Assembly: GCA_021200995.1 (NCBI GenBank)
Contig: JAJQFS010000068.1
Span: 1 to 49,214, forward strand
Source of the DNA: Lachnospiraceae bacterium
Lineage (GTDB): Bacteria; Bacillota; Clostridia; Lachnospirales; Lachnospiraceae
Length of the DNA stretch: 49,214 nucleotides
Reading direction: 5' to 3'
The position numbers and the translations under genes are program-made. The notes beneath the pieces were generated by a model. That model made no database searches and was not told the origin of the DNA. It saw only the letters and a list, made by a program, of their open reading frames with translations. Positions 34,319 through 47,648 of this stretch are shown in pieces; positions within the stretch are counted from its first letter, which is position 1, and every line of letters starts with the position of its first letter.

Positions 34319-35008
34319 TCAGTCTTCATAACTCCTGCGGCGCGGACGGCTGTTATACCTCCACTCCCTGTTCTCCGGCCTGAAATTTCCCTTTGGCGTC
34401 ACCACCACTCTCCTATAAGGCTCATTGCCTTCACTGTGCGTCGTCACATATTTATCATTCTGCAGCGTCGCGTGAATGATTCGCCTCTCATACGGATTCA
34501 TCGGCTCCAAAGAAACACTCCGCCCGGTTCTCTTCACCTTGGAAGCAATATTCTTCGCCAGATTTTCCAACGTTTCTTTTCTGTGCTCTCTGTAATTCTC
34601 CGTGTCAACCTTCACCCTGATGTACTCTTCGGAATTTTTATTGACCACCAGAGAAAGCAGATACTGTAAAGAATCCAGCGTCTGACCGCGCTTTCCGATC
34701 AGCATTCCCATATCGTCGCCGCTCAAATCGACGTCCACAACCTTTTCTTCCTCATTGTACTGAATACTGATGGAAACCTCAAAATTTATCGCGGCAAACA
34801 CATCACTCAAAAAGGATTTCACATTATCTTCCAGGGTATCCTTAACCTTCGCCCTGATCACGGCAGGTCTGGATCCAATCCCGAAAACGCCCGTTTTTCC
34901 TTCATCCATCACTTCATATTCCAGCTTCTCACTGGTAATGGAAAGCTGTCTGCAGGCTTCCGTGACAGCCTCAGCAACATTTTTCGCAGAAACTTCAATA
35001 AAGTCCAT
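34319..35008 (-). CDS. jag: RNA-binding protein Jag/KhpB (SpoIIIJ-associated)
   Basis: A 229-residue protein with three parts: an N-terminal Jag domain ('FIEVSAKNVAEAVTEACRQL', to about 60), a KH domain with 'GKRGQTLDSLQYLLSLVVNK' (about 108-145), and a C-terminal R3H domain ('EPMNPYERRIIHATLQNDKY' and 'HSEGNEPYRRVVV'). KhpB binds RNA together with KhpA and affects cell elongation and sporulation. It follows yidC, its usual neighbour. Confidence 0.95.
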   Translation of the reverse strand: MDFIEVSAKNVAEAVTEACRQLSITSEKLEYEVMDEGKTGVFGIGSRPAVIRAKVKDTLEDNVKSFLSDVFAAINFEVSISIQYNEEEKVVDVDLSGDDMGMLIGKRGQTLDSLQYLLSLVVNKNSEEYIRVKVDTENYREHRKETLENLAKNIASKVKRTGRSVSLEPMNPYERRIIHATLQNDKYVTTHSEGNEPYRRVVVTPKGNFRPENREWRYNSRPRRRSYED

Positions 35009-35039
35009 TTATTTATCCTCACTTATTTTGCCTGAATCG

Positions 35040-36410
35040 TTATTTTTTAGTAGAAGACTTACCCTTACCGGAAGCCGTATTGCTTCCTTCTTTTGTGTTG
35101 TTATAGTCCCTCACCATATTGGCTCTTGCTGCAATACTCCCGGCAGAGGTATTCTTCTGGTACTTCTGCACCTCTTTCATCCGTTCTTCCCGCTCTTCCT
35201 CAGTCATGCGGGACTCTCCGGCCATATTGGCTCTGGTGCTGATCTTTTTCGTATTACGATTGGCCTGCTCCTGTAAGGATGAATAGGCGTCTGCTCTCTT
35301 TTGCTGTTTTTCCTGGTACTCTTTCTGCTTTTTGGCAGCTTTGTCCTTATTCTGCTCGATCAGCTTATCATAATCGAGAGTCTTGTCCAGATATTTATTA
35401 ATTGCTACCTGCTCAATACTCCTGATCACAGCACCGCCAATCCAGTAGATACCAATACCGATCTGGAAAGAGAAACAGAACCAGGCGGACATCAGAGGCA
35501 TCACCATATTCATGGTCTTCATGCTCTGCGCCATGGAATTGGCCGTGCTGTCGGAACTGTTGGTATTCGTATTGGACTGTGGCATCAGCTTCGTGTTGAG
35601 CCACTGTGTTGCCGCTGCAAGGAACGGAATTAAAATTGCGACAAAGCACAATAAATACGTGCCGTTGGAAAATCCCTGACTGAACAGATTGGCAGGCGTA
35701 TTTCCGATATTCACACCGAGGAAATTATTATACCTGGAAATCACCTCATACGTACTGTTGATCTGATCCGCCAGATTCGGAAACGCTTCCGCGAGACTCT
35801 CCCATTCTGTGGGATTTGCCATATTCAGACAGTCAATAAAAGTATTGGAAATATATTCCACATCACCCGCCAGATACGACTCATTGGTAAACTGACTGCT
35901 GTAACGGGAGGAATTGGAAAAACCCTGTAAAATCTCAGCAACGCCATCCACACTGATTAACTGCGCCACCAGTCCGGTATAAGCGTCCTTCAGCTTTTCC
36001 ACATATGCCGGCATGGCATAGATGATTCTGTATAAAGCAAACAGAATAGGCATCTGAATCAGAAGCTGTATGCAGGAACCGGTCTGAGAAACACCGTATT
36101 TATTGTATACGGCCTTTGTCTCCGCCTGCTGCTTCTGCATGGATTCATTATCTGTCTTTCCCTGATACTTTTTCCTGATGGCCTCCAGTTCAGGATTCAT
36201 AATCGCGGAAAGTTTGGAAAACTTCTGCTGCTGTATATTTAAAGGCAGCATTAACAGATACACAATCAGTGTAAATAACAGAATAGACAGGCCGACGTTG
36301 GGAATCCCAATCAGATCAAGAACATTGAATATTCCGTTCATAATTTCGCCAAGGACCCAACAGATCGGTTTTAATACACCATTGGCCCTGGTCAGTAATA
36401 TACCCTGCAT
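35040..36410 (-). CDS. yidC: Membrane protein insertase YidC (OxaA/SpoIIIJ)
   Basis: A 456-residue insertase. The conserved core has 'MPLNIQQQKFSKLSAIMNPE', 'CIQLLIQMPILFALYRIIYA' and 'MPLMSAWFCFSFQIGIGIYW'. It inserts and folds membrane proteins with or without Sec. It is longer than the Bacillus protein (about 260). The region between the second and third core spans is expanded by about 100 residues ('YSSQFTNESYLAGDVEYISN...'), and there is a 100-residue basic, Gln-rich cytoplasmic tail able to bind ribosomes. No lipobox is visible. It sits in the rpmH-rnpA-yidD-yidC-jag cluster. Confidence 0.95.
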   Translation of the reverse strand: MQGILLTRANGVLKPICWVLGEIMNGIFNVLDLIGIPNVGLSILLFTLIVYLLMLPLNIQQQKFSKLSAIMNPELEAIRKKYQGKTDNESMQKQQAETKAVYNKYGVSQTGSCIQLLIQMPILFALYRIIYAMPAYVEKLKDAYTGLVAQLISVDGVAEILQGFSNSSRYSSQFTNESYLAGDVEYISNTFIDCLNMANPTEWESLAEAFPNLADQINSTYEVISRYNNFLGVNIGNTPANLFSQGFSNGTYLLCFVAILIPFLAAATQWLNTKLMPQSNTNTNSSDSTANSMAQSMKTMNMVMPLMSAWFCFSFQIGIGIYWIGGAVIRSIEQVAINKYLDKTLDYDKLIEQNKDKAAKKQKEYQEKQQKRADAYSSLQEQANRNTKKISTRANMAGESRMTEEEREERMKEVQKYQKNTSAGSIAARANMVRDYNNTKEGSNTASGKGKSSTKK

Positions 36411-36427
36411 GAAACCTCCTTAAACGC

Positions 36428-36640
36428 TCATGGAACCGGATCGTACCCTCCGTGTGAAAAAGGATTGCACCTCAAAATTCTCCATAATGTAAGCAATCCC
36501 CCCTTGATGACCCCGTATTTGGAGATGGCCTCAATCCCGTACTGGGAACAGGTCGGTACATAAGGACACCTTGTCCGTTTCAACGGAGACAGGTATTTTT
36601 GATACAATCTGATGAGCCAGATACAAAATTTCTTCATCAT
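36428..36640 (-). CDS. yidD: Membrane protein insertion efficiency factor YidD
   Basis: A 70-residue protein with the three-cysteine family core '[20 protein letters not shown]' and '[15 protein letters not shown]'. It overlaps rnpA by 4 bases (translational coupling) and lies 17 bases before yidC. It assists YidC-dependent insertion. Confidence 0.95.
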   Translation of the reverse strand: MMKKFCIWLIRLYQKYLSPLKRTRCPYVPTCSQYGIEAISKYGVIKGGLLTLWRILRCNPFSHGGYDPVP

Positions 36641-36993
36641 TTCGAAACCGCTCCCTGAGGATAACGCATCCCATGAAGCCCCGCAAGATGTAGAAGTGTG
36701 TCCTCAACCTCATGATAACCTACGGCTGCTGCACTCCGGCGCGCTACGATTACGATATCCAAACCACTATTGAATACCGTTTCATGTAATCGGTAGCTTT
36801 CTTTGACGAGTCTCTTGACTCTGTGTCTGACAACACTGTTTCCTACTTTTTTGCTGATGGATATCCCCAGTCTGCTGCGGTCTGTCTCATTTTCCAATAC
36901 ATACATCACCAGATATCTATTCGCGTATGACTTACCGCTGTGATAGACTTTCCGAAAATCGTCGTTTTTTTTGAGTGATTCTGTAAATTGCAT
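36637..36993 (-). CDS. rnpA: Ribonuclease P protein component
   Basis: A 118-residue protein with the RNR motif region '[20 protein letters not shown]' that contacts the P RNA. It pairs with the RNase P RNA to mature tRNA 5' ends. It follows rpmH, with an intrinsic-terminator-like hairpin in between that may lower expression relative to rpmH. Confidence 0.96.
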   Translation of the reverse strand: MQFTESLKKNDDFRKVYHSGKSYANRYLVMYVLENETDRSRLGISISKKVGNSVVRHRVKRLVKESYRLHETVFNSGLDIVIVARRSAAAVGYHEVEDTLLHLAGLHGMRYPQGAVSK

Positions 36994-37005
36994 ATGTCGC
37001 AGATA

Positions 37006-37034
37006 AAAAATAGGTCACAAGCTGTGACCTATTA
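37006..37034 (-). terminator. Terminator/attenuator between rpmH and rnpA
   Basis: TAGGTCACA and TGTGACCTA (37012-37020, 37023-37031) pair perfectly over 9 bp on the minus strand, followed by six T. It overlaps the rpmH stop codon and precedes rnpA by 13 bases, so it probably acts as a partial terminator. Confidence 0.85.
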
Positions 37035-37166
37035 TGCAGATATAACCTTTCTGCCTTTTGCACGTCTTCTGGCTAAAACCTGTCTTCCGCCCTTTGTACT
37101 CATCCTCGCTCTGAAGCCGTGAACTCTTGCTCTGTGTCTTTTATGTGGATTGAATGTCGGTCCCAT
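37032..37166 (-). CDS. rpmH: Ribosomal protein bL34
   Basis: A 44-residue basic protein, [20 protein letters not shown] then [20 protein letters not shown], ending VISA. This is the typical L34 sequence (usually MKxTFQPKxRxR). GGAGGTGTATCAGGA precedes the ATG at 37166. It is the first gene of the rpmH-rnpA-yidD-yidC-jag operon, divergent from dnaA. Confidence 0.97.
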   Translation of the reverse strand: MGPTFNPHKRHRARVHGFRARMSTKGGRQVLARRRAKGRKVISA

Positions 37167-37265
37167 TCCTGATACACCTCCTTTTTCGCCCGCTTAACGG
37201 ATCATTTTTCTTTATGAAATCCTGCGATAGGCAAAATACGCCCGCTGTATTGGAAATTCCCTGTT

Positions 37266-37294
37266 ATTCTAATAAAAAAAGGGTTCTGTGTCAA
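37266..37294 (-). promoter_or_regulatory. rpmH operon promoter
   Basis: TTGACA (37289-37294), 17 bases, TAGAAT (37266-37271) on the minus strand, 100 bases before rpmH. Confidence 0.85.
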
Positions 37295-37319
37295 GTTTTT
37301 TTTGAACCTTAATTCTGAA

Positions 37320-37580
37320 CCGGATTTATCCACCTTATTTTGTTCTCTGAACCTCCAAAACCACAAGATATCCACATCATGTGTAAAAAATGTGGATATC
37401 TTCTTTTTTCGTTGAATTTGATTTTTGTCGAAATCCGACGAACCGCGAAAAATAAAGGATTTTTTCATGTGTATGATGAGAATTTTATTATCCACATTTT
37501 CCACCCTGTACCTGCCGTTCAACCCCATTTTCTCCCCTCTCTGGCTCCACATAATGTGGATAACTCATGTGGATAACTTT
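37320..37580. other. oriC: oriC part 1: DnaA boxes upstream of dnaA
   Basis: DnaA-box-like 9-mers: TTATCCACC 37326-37334, ATATCCACA 37368-37376, TGTGGATAT 37391-37399 (reverse), TTATCCACA 37488-37496 (perfect), and TGTGGATAA 37555-37563 and 37568-37576 (perfect, reverse, 13 bases apart). They occupy the 540-base gap between rpmH and dnaA and would also let DnaA control its own promoter. Confidence 0.9.
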
Positions 37581-37602
37581 TCAAATTTGTTTATAACTTC
37601 AT

Positions 37603-37631
37603 TTGCATTATGGAGTGTTTTCATATAAAAT
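37603..37631 (+). promoter_or_regulatory. dnaA promoter
   Basis: TTGCAT (37603-37608), 17 bases, TAAAAT (37626-37631), 77 bases before the dnaA ATG and just after two DnaA boxes. Confidence 0.75.
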
Positions 37632-37708
37632 ATATTTTGAAAGAGCAGCGGCGTTCTTCAGTTTTACGTTTACGCCGTATTTTTTATGATATCGGACGGA
37701 TTTAAGAT

Positions 37709-39079
37709 ATGGAACTTTTAAGAGAACTTTGGCCCACCATTAAAGAAACCATTCAGAGAGAATATAACATTACCGACCTGCGATACAATTTATGGATTCT
37801 GCCCCTGGAGCTGACCGACGTCGTGGAGAATGAGGTCATTATCAGCATTCCTTCCCAGAATCAGTCTTTTCTCAAATACATGGAGGAAAATTTCCGGGAA
37901 TACTTTGAATGCACAATCTCCGACCTCTTATCCATGAACTATCATGTGACTTTTATTTTAAAAGATTCTGAATATGATCTGAAGCCCTATTCATCAGATT
38001 CGGATTCTTTTGATCATCCTGCCACCGACAAATCCATCTATGAGAAAGCCAGACTGAATCCCAAATACACCTTCGATACCTTTGTTGTCGGCGGTTATAA
38101 TAAGTTTGCTCACTCTGCATCCCTTGCTGTGGCTGAGAATCCCGGACATGTTTATAATCCGCTTTATCTCTACGGCGGACCAGGCCTGGGCAAAACCCAC
38201 CTGATCCACTCCATCGGCCACGAGATTCTGAAAAATAACAGCAACGCGCACGTATTATACGTCACCAGTGAAGAATTTACCAATGAAGTGATTGAGTCCA
38301 TCCGAAGTGGCAACGCCTCCGCCATGACCAAACTGCGTGAAAAATACCGCACCGTCGATGTTCTGATGATCGACGACATCCAGTTTATTATAGGAAAGGA
38401 AAGCACGCAGGAGGAATTTTTCAACACCTTCAACACGCTCTACGGCGCCGAGAAACAGATCATCATCACCTCGGACAAGCCGCCCAAGGAGATGGATACC
38501 TTAGATGAGCGTTACCGCTCCCGGTTCAGCTGGGGCATGATCGCGGACATCAACATGCCCGACTATGAAACCCGCATGGCCATCCTGCGCAAAAAGAGTG
38601 AACATTTAAATAAGAAGATTGACGATTCCATCATTCAGTACATAGCGAATAATATTACATCCAACGTCAGGGACCTGGAAGGCGCGCTCAACAAAATCCT
38701 GGCCTTCTCCAGGTTAAATAATATACCGATTACTCAGTCGGTCGCGGAAGAAGCCTTAAAGGACATGATTTCCCCTCACCAGGAGAAACAGATCACACCG
38801 GAAATCATTCTTCAAGTAGTGTGCGACCATTACAATGTTACCGAGCAGGCCGTCCTCTCCAGCAAAAAGACCAGAGACATTGCCATAACCCGACAGATCA
38901 TCATGTACCTCTGCCGGGAATATATCAACGATATGAGCCTGAAACAGATCGCGGAATTTCTGGGTAAAAAGGACCATACCACCATCATGCACGGCATTGA
39001 AAAGGTAGAAAGCGACATGCAGACAGACGCCCGCTTCCGCAATAATATCGATACAATCAAAAAAAAGTTGACATCATAG
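37709..39079 (+). CDS. dnaA: Chromosomal replication initiator DnaA
   Basis: A 456-residue AAA+ protein. Domain I is at the N-terminus (MELLRELWPTIKETIQREYN), a short linker follows, and Walker A is 'YGGPGLGKTHLIHSIG' (about 156-164). Walker B is 'DVLMIDDIQFI', and the C-terminal DNA-binding domain has the signature 'LGKKDHTTIMHGIEKVES'. It binds the DnaA boxes flanking its own gene and melts the AT-rich element before dnaN. The ribosome-binding site is weak (GGACGGATTTAAGAT), consistent with low expression. Confidence 0.98.
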   Translation: MELLRELWPTIKETIQREYNITDLRYNLWILPLELTDVVENEVIISIPSQNQSFLKYMEENFREYFECTISDLLSMNYHVTFILKDSEYDLKPYSSDSDSFDHPATDKSIYEKARLNPKYTFDTFVVGGYNKFAHSASLAVAENPGHVYNPLYLYGGPGLGKTHLIHSIGHEILKNNSNAHVLYVTSEEFTNEVIESIRSGNASAMTKLREKYRTVDVLMIDDIQFIIGKESTQEEFFNTFNTLYGAEKQIIITSDKPPKEMDTLDERYRSRFSWGMIADINMPDYETRMAILRKKSEHLNKKIDDSIIQYIANNITSNVRDLEGALNKILAFSRLNNIPITQSVAEEALKDMISPHQEKQITPEIILQVVCDHYNVTEQAVLSSKKTRDIAITRQIIMYLCREYINDMSLKQIAEFLGKKDHTTIMHGIEKVESDMQTDARFRNNIDTIKKKLTS

Positions 39080-39084
39080 TGGAA

Positions 39085-39302
39085 ATGATGTGGATAAAGG
39101 TGTACAATAAAAGAGTTGGAGTTTATATATCAAATGGCCGCTATGGATAACTTTCAGCTTATCAACATGTTTTTATCAGCCTGTACACAGACTTTTCCAT
39201 GACAAAAAATGCTTTCAGAAAAGTAAAAACGAAGGTTTTCCACATTTCTACATCCTTTATTGCGAATACTGTTAATTTTATTATATATATATTAAAAAGC
39301 GC
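39085..39302. other. oriC: oriC part 2: DnaA boxes and AT-rich unwinding element
   Basis: TGTGGATAA (39089-39097, perfect), TATGGATAA (39142-39150) and TTATCAACA (39159-39167) are followed by an AT-rich run at about 39255-39300 containing TTTTATTATATATATATTAA, the likely DNA unwinding element. With the cluster before dnaA this makes a bipartite origin as in Bacillus. Confidence 0.85.
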
Positions 39303-39341
39303 GGCCGCGATCTATCGCTTTGAAAAGAAAGGAAGTTATAC

Positions 39342-40451
39342 ATGAAAATCATATGTCCGAAACAGAGCTTATTAGCAGGGGTTCAGACCGTGTCCAGAGC
39401 GGTTCCCTCCAAAACTACAATGCCCACTCTTGAATGCATCCTGATTGACGCCACCAAAGGAATCATTACCCTAACGGCGAATGATATGGAACTGGCCATC
39501 GAGACCATTGTAGAGGGAGAAATCGCAGAGCGGGGCATGATCGCGATCGACGCAAAATTCCTGCTGGAAATTGTGAGAAAGCTTCCCGACAGCGACATTA
39601 CGATTTCTTCCGACAATAGCTGCAAGACCTCGATCGTCTGTGAAAAATCCAGATTTCATATCATCGGAAAGCCTGGAGAGGATTTCAACAGACTTCCGGA
39701 ATATGACAGAAGTGACAGTATTGTCATCGGACAGTATACCTTAAAGGATATCGTCAGACAGACTATCTTTTCCATCGCCGACAATGAAAATAATAAAATG
39801 ATGACCGGTGAGCTTCTGCAGATTAACGGACAGGTTCTGAAAATTGTTTCTCTGGACGGTCACAGAATCTCCGTGAGAAAGGTGATTTTAAGAGATTATT
39901 ATGAGAGCCATAAGGTTGTCGTGCCCGGCAAAACCTTAAATGAGGTGAGTAAGATTTTAAACGGCGACGGCGACAGCTCCGTGATGATTTATTTCTCAGA
40001 CAAACATATCGCGTTTGAATTCGGTGATACCATTGTGGTTTCCAGATTGATCGAGGGTGAATATTTCCGGATCGATCAGATGTTCCAGAATGATTACGAG
40101 ACGAAGGTCAATATCAACAGAAAGGAATTCCTGGACTGCATCGACAGGGCGACCCTGCTGGTAAAGGAAGGGGACAAAAAGCCCATTATCTTAAGCATCA
40201 CCGACGACAGCATGGAGTTAAAAATTAATTCCGTGATCGGCTCCATGAAGGAAGATCTGAATATTGAAAAGAGCGGGCGGGATATGATGATCGGCTTCAA
40301 TCCGAAGTTTTTGATCGACGCGCTGCGGGTGATCGACGATGAGCGGGTGGATATTTATCTGCTGAATTCCAAGTCTCCCTGTGTGATCAAAAATTTTGAG
40401 GAGACCTATATGTATCTGATATTGCCGGTGAATTTCACGACTGTGAACTGA
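39342..40451 (+). CDS. dnaN: DNA polymerase III beta subunit (sliding clamp)
   Basis: A 369-residue three-fold repeated clamp starting MKIICPKQSLLAGVQTVSRA. Typical blocks are 'TLECILIDATKGIITLTAND' and 'FNPKFLIDALRVIDDERVDI', with the usual hydrophobic C-terminus 'TYMYLILPVNFTTVN'. It holds DNA polymerase on DNA. AAGGAAG lies before the ATG. Confidence 0.98.
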   Translation: MKIICPKQSLLAGVQTVSRAVPSKTTMPTLECILIDATKGIITLTANDMELAIETIVEGEIAERGMIAIDAKFLLEIVRKLPDSDITISSDNSCKTSIVCEKSRFHIIGKPGEDFNRLPEYDRSDSIVIGQYTLKDIVRQTIFSIADNENNKMMTGELLQINGQVLKIVSLDGHRISVRKVILRDYYESHKVVVPGKTLNEVSKILNGDGDSSVMIYFSDKHIAFEFGDTIVVSRLIEGEYFRIDQMFQNDYETKVNINRKEFLDCIDRATLLVKEGDKKPIILSITDDSMELKINSVIGSMKEDLNIEKSGRDMMIGFNPKFLIDALRVIDDERVDIYLLNSKSPCVIKNFEETYMYLILPVNFTTVN

Positions 40452-40541
40452 CAGGAAAAAGACGCGATTTATAATTTTCATGCAGTCTCGTTTGCACATG
40501 TAAAGAGAAAACTGTGAATCGTAATTTCAGAGGGAAAATAA

Positions 40542-40756
40542 ATGCAGACAATCACCATCAGAGATGATTTTATCAAGCTGGGACAGGCGTTAAAACTTGC
40601 CGGCCTGGTGGATTCCGGCGTGGACGCGAAAATCGTCATTTTAGACGGTCAGGTGCAGGTAAACGGCCAGGAAGAGACACAGCGCGGCAAAAAGCTTGTG
40701 CCTGGCGATGTAGTGAGTTTTCAGGGTCATACTTTTCAGGTGAAAAAAAGGGCACT

Positions 40757-40760
<4 letters not shown>
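40542..40760 (+). CDS. S4-domain RNA-binding protein (YaaA/RlbA type)
   Basis: A 72-residue protein: 'FIKLGQALKLAGLVDSGVDA' and 'VQVNGQEETQRGKKLVPGDV' form a single S4 fold. It sits between dnaN and recF as in most Firmicutes and overlaps recF by 4 bases. It is thought to bind ribosomal RNA. Confidence 0.93.
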
Positions 40761-44015
<3,255 letters not shown>

Positions 44016-44033
44016 TTTTGGAAGGAACCTTAC

Positions 44034-46616
44034 ATGGACGATCAGATTTTCGACAGAATACATGAAGTAGATTTAAAAAAGACCATGGAGACGAGCTACA
44101 TCGACTATGCCATGAGCGTGATCGCGGCGCGTGCGCTGCCGGACGCGCGGGATGGCTTAAAGCCGGTGCAGCGGCGTATCCTTTACTCCATGATTGAGCT
44201 GAATAATGGTCCCGACAAGCCACACAGAAAGAGCGCGCGTATCGTCGGTGATACGATGGGTAAGTATCATCCCCACGGAGATTCCTCCATTTATGGGGCG
44301 TTGGTCAATATGGCGCAGGACTGGAATATGCGCTATATTCTGGTGGACGGACACGGCAACTTTGGTTCCATGGACGGCGACGGCGCTGCGGCCATGCGTT
44401 ACACGGAGGCGCGTCTGTCGAAGATTTCCATGGAAATGCTGGCCGATATCAATAAAGACACCGTGGATTTCGTGCCGAACTTCGACGATACGGAGAAGGA
44501 GCCCGTGGTGCTTCCGAGCCGTTATCCGAATCTGCTGGTTAACGGTGCCACCGGCATTGCGGTTGGTATGGCAACCAATATTCCACCGCACAACCTGCGT
44601 GAGATTGTGGCCGCGGTGGTTAAGATTATTGATAATTATGTGGAAGAGGACAGAAAAACTACCATCGAGGAGGTTTTGCAGATTGTCAAGGCGCCGGATT
44701 TTCCCACAGGCGCGACGATTCTGGGCACCAGGGGAATCGAGCAGGCTTACCGCACCGGCCGCGCGAAGTTAAAGGTCCGTGCGGTGACAGAGATCGAGAC
44801 CTTGCCCAGCGGCAAGAGCCAGATCATCGTAACCGAGCTGCCTTACATGGTCAATAAAGCCAACCTGATCGTGAAAATGGCGGATCTTGTAAAGGCCAAA
44901 AAGATTGAGGGCATTACCGCCATCCGCGATGAGTCCAACCGCGAGGGTATTCGTGTTGTAATCGAGGTGCGCAAGGACGCCAATGCCAATGTGATTTTAA
45001 ATCAGCTGTACAGGCATACGCAGTTACAGGACACCTTTGGCGTGATCATGCTGGCGCTGACAGACAATAACCAGCCAAAGGTCATGAACCTGCTGGAGAT
45101 GCTTCAGGTATATTTAAAGCATCAGGAGGACGTCGTCACTCGCCGCACCCGCTATGATTTAAATAAGGCGGAGGAAAGAGACCATATTTTACAGGGTCTT
45201 TTGATGGCGCTGGATTATATTGATGAAGTGATCAATATTATCCGCAGCAGCGAGAATGTGAACGCGGCGAAGGCCCGTCTGATCGAGCGCTTCGGCTTTT
45301 CCGACGCGCAGGCTCAAGCCATCGTGGACATGCGTCTGCGTGCTCTGACCGGTCTGGAAAGAGACAAGTTAGAGAGCGAGCATGAAGACCTGCAGACCAA
45401 GATTTCTTATTACAAGGCGCTTTTGTCGGATAAAAAGCTGCTGTACGGCGTGATCAAACAGGAAATTAACACCATCGCGGAGAAATACGGCGACGACCGC
45501 CGCACGAAGGTGGTATTTGACGATTTTGAATTCAATACAGAGGACTTTGTACCGTTGAATGATACCGTGCTGGCGATGACGCATTTAGGATATATTAAGC
45601 GCATGACGATGGACAATTTCAAGGCGCAGAACCGCGGCGGCCGCGGCATTAAGGGTATGTCGACCATTGAGGATGATTATATCGTCAACCTGGTTATGAC
45701 CACAACGCACAGCGACCTGATGATGTACACGAATTTTGGTCGTGTCTATAAGATGAAGACCTACGAGATTCCGGAAGCGAGCCGAACAGCCCGCGGGACG
45801 GCAATTATCAATCTCCTTCAGTTGAGCGCGGGAGAAAAGATTTCCGCGATCGTGCCGGTTGATGAGTATAATGATAAATATCAGCTGATCATGGCCACAA
45901 AGAACGGACTTGTGAAAAAGACACCGGTGACTGCCTACAGTAATATCCGAAAGAGCGGCCTGATCGCGATTAACCTGAGGGAAGGCGACGAGCTGATCGG
46001 CGTGGACGTAGCCAACGAGGATACCCACATTCTTCTGGTGACAAAGAAAGGCATGTGCATTCGTTTCGGACAGTCCGATGTCAGAGCGACCGGCAGAGAC
46101 TCTATGGGTGTCACTGGTATTCGTCTGGGCGCGGGTGATAAAGTGGTCGGCATGCAGACGGATGAGATGGGTGAGAAACTCCTGATCGCTTCCGAAAAGG
46201 GTCTTGGAAAACTGACTGACATAAATATGTTCAATGCGCAGAACCGAGGCGGTAAGGGTGTAAAGTGTTATAAGATCACCGAAAAGACCGGCGACGTCAT
46301 GGGTATCATGGCGGTGAACGATAACGATGAGATCATGATGATTACCACGGAAGGCGTGATTATTCAGATCCGCGTCAGCGACATTTCCACTCTTGGACGT
46401 ATCACCTCCGGCGTGAAGCTGATGAACTTGGATGAGGGTGTAAGCGTCGCGCAGATGACGAAGATCAGGCGGACTGTGGAGGAAGAGAGCGAGTCGGGAA
46501 ACCTGGAAGATCTGGATGATCCGGATGAATTATCAAAGGTTAAATCAGATGGAAGTGATCTGGATTACGAGCCGGAGGAGCGTTCGGATGAGTATGATGA
46601 CCCGGATGAAGAATAA
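44034..46616 (+). CDS. gyrA: DNA gyrase subunit A
   Basis: An 860-residue protein. The breakage-reunion domain has '[20 protein letters not shown]', the quinolone-determining block '[20 protein letters not shown]', and the catalytic Tyr in '[14 protein letters not shown]'. The C-terminal wrapping domain has the GyrA box '[14 protein letters not shown]' and repeated beta-pinwheel blades. The last 45 residues are strongly acidic (Glu/Asp-rich), like regulatory tails elsewhere. GGAAGGAACC precedes the ATG, 18 bases after gyrB, in one operon. Position-83-type Ser and its acidic partner: the block reads 'GDSSIYG', which keeps the Ser of the wild-type type but has Tyr rather than Asp/Glu at the usual second position. 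Confidence 0.96.
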   Translation: MDDQIFDRIHEVDLKKTMETSYIDYAMSVIAARALPDARDGLKPVQRRILYSMIELNNGPDKPHRKSARIVGDTMGKYHPHGDSSIYGALVNMAQDWNMRYILVDGHGNFGSMDGDGAAAMRYTEARLSKISMEMLADINKDTVDFVPNFDDTEKEPVVLPSRYPNLLVNGATGIAVGMATNIPPHNLREIVAAVVKIIDNYVEEDRKTTIEEVLQIVKAPDFPTGATILGTRGIEQAYRTGRAKLKVRAVTEIETLPSGKSQIIVTELPYMVNKANLIVKMADLVKAKKIEGITAIRDESNREGIRVVIEVRKDANANVILNQLYRHTQLQDTFGVIMLALTDNNQPKVMNLLEMLQVYLKHQEDVVTRRTRYDLNKAEERDHILQGLLMALDYIDEVINIIRSSENVNAAKARLIERFGFSDAQAQAIVDMRLRALTGLERDKLESEHEDLQTKISYYKALLSDKKLLYGVIKQEINTIAEKYGDDRRTKVVFDDFEFNTEDFVPLNDTVLAMTHLGYIKRMTMDNFKAQNRGGRGIKGMSTIEDDYIVNLVMTTTHSDLMMYTNFGRVYKMKTYEIPEASRTARGTAIINLLQLSAGEKISAIVPVDEYNDKYQLIMATKNGLVKKTPVTAYSNIRKSGLIAINLREGDELIGVDVANEDTHILLVTKKGMCIRFGQSDVRATGRDSMGVTGIRLGAGDKVVGMQTDEMGEKLLIASEKGLGKLTDINMFNAQNRGGKGVKCYKITEKTGDVMGIMAVNDNDEIMMITTEGVIIQIRVSDISTLGRITSGVKLMNLDEGVSVAQMTKIRRTVEEESESGNLEDLDDPDELSKVKSDGSDLDYEPEERSDEYDDPDEE

Positions 46617-46696
46617 ACTGGGAAACAGAGGTTACGCAATGCGTAAAACCGGGAACAACCGGTATGTCATTTGGATAACAGAATAATGAAATAAAA

Positions 46697-46727
46697 AACA
46701 GACCGGCGATTTTCACTGATCTGTTTT
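46697..46727. terminator. Terminator after gyrA
   Basis: AACAGACC and GATCTGTT pair imperfectly (one mismatch) with five T after and A-rich sequence before. It may work in both directions between gyrA and hicB. Confidence 0.5.
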
Positions 46728-46771
46728 TGTGTAAATGGAATCCTTATGATTGTACCCTTGTCAAGGCAGCT

Positions 46772-47167
46772 TCAGGCCAGCTTTTTCATCAGCCCTTCCT
46801 GCAGCACTTGAGAACAGTTAATTCCTCTTTTATCTGCAAGGTTTGCCATCCAGGCGGGCAGGGACACGTTTTTGCACACAGCCCGGGTATCCGTTTTGGC
46901 GCGATAGGCGAGGGTGTCAATCTGCAAAACAGTTAAAGTCGCGTCAACAGGATGTTCAATATTGCATTGTGCTGTCGGTTTCAGAATATTTTCGGGATGT
47001 TCATCTTCCGCGAAAACCAGCCAGATCGAAGCCGCGTCAGTGATCTGTTCCACTGTGTCGGAAAAGTCTTTGCCCGTAGTAAAACATCCTGGCAGGTCGG
47101 GAACTCTTGCATAAAAACCAGTTCCATCTTCTTCAGGAGTAATGACGGCGGTATAGAAATATTTCAT
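46772..47167 (-). CDS. hicB: HicB-type antitoxin
   Basis: A 131-residue protein with the partial RNase H-like HicB fold: 'YFYTAVITPEEDGTGFYARV' and 'PDLPGCFTTGKDFSDTVEQI'. The C-terminal DNA-binding part is 'VSLPAWMANLADKRGINCSQ', a ribbon-helix-helix-like segment. It would neutralise HicA and repress the operon. It follows hicA by 28 bases. Confidence 0.88.
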   Translation of the reverse strand: MKYFYTAVITPEEDGTGFYARVPDLPGCFTTGKDFSDTVEQITDAASIWLVFAEDEHPENILKPTAQCNIEHPVDATLTVLQIDTLAYRAKTDTRAVCKNVSLPAWMANLADKRGINCSQVLQEGLMKKLA

Positions 47168-47195
47168 AGTAAGCTCCTTTTTACGAAATTTACAT

Positions 47196-47384
47196 TTATT
47201 TACTGCGTTTTTGTTCTATTTCTTTCAGGATATATTTTAAGTCATTCTCGTTAAAGTCGTGCCTTTTCAGAGGAATGATACTGTGCAGCTTTTCATTGTA
47301 ATAGATATCGTGATTTGCACCGCTTCTCTTGAAGGTATATCCGGCAGATTTCAGTTCTTTTCGTGCAATATCGCGTGGTTTCAT
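47196..47384 (-). CDS. hicA: HicA-type mRNA interferase toxin
   Basis: A 62-residue protein, MKPRDIARKELKSAGYTFKR, then 'SGANHDIYYNEKLHSIIPLK'. The His in 'GANHDIYY' is the catalytic residue of the dsRBD-like HicA fold. GGAGGTAACA precedes the ATG at 47384. It is cotranscribed with hicB from a promoter at 47399-47427. Confidence 0.88.
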   Translation of the reverse strand: MKPRDIARKELKSAGYTFKRSGANHDIYYNEKLHSIIPLKRHDFNENDLKYILKEIEQKRSK

Positions 47385-47398
47385 TGTTACCTCCATAT

Positions 47399-47427
47399 AA
47401 TATATACAAAATTGTGTAATATATCAA
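47399..47427 (-). promoter_or_regulatory. hicAB promoter with nearby palindrome
   Basis: TTGATA (47422-47427), 17 bases, TATATT (47399-47404) on the minus strand. The spacer holds TACACAATTTTGTA, a near-palindrome that could be the HicB operator. Confidence 0.65.
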
Positions 47428-47648
47428 TGTGATTTTATAAATTTATTAGTGAAATGAATTTGGTAAATTTTTTCTGAAGGATCATGAGCGTCTTTTGCCT
47501 ATGATATCATAATAAAATTACCACATGGACGATGTATCGTCCCAAATAACAAAGATTTCTGAAAATATTAAAAAATGAACCTTTCAAAGTTCAGAATCGT
47601 CTATATCAGTGAAACCGGTTTTCAATGTGACAGAAGGGAGGCGATAAG

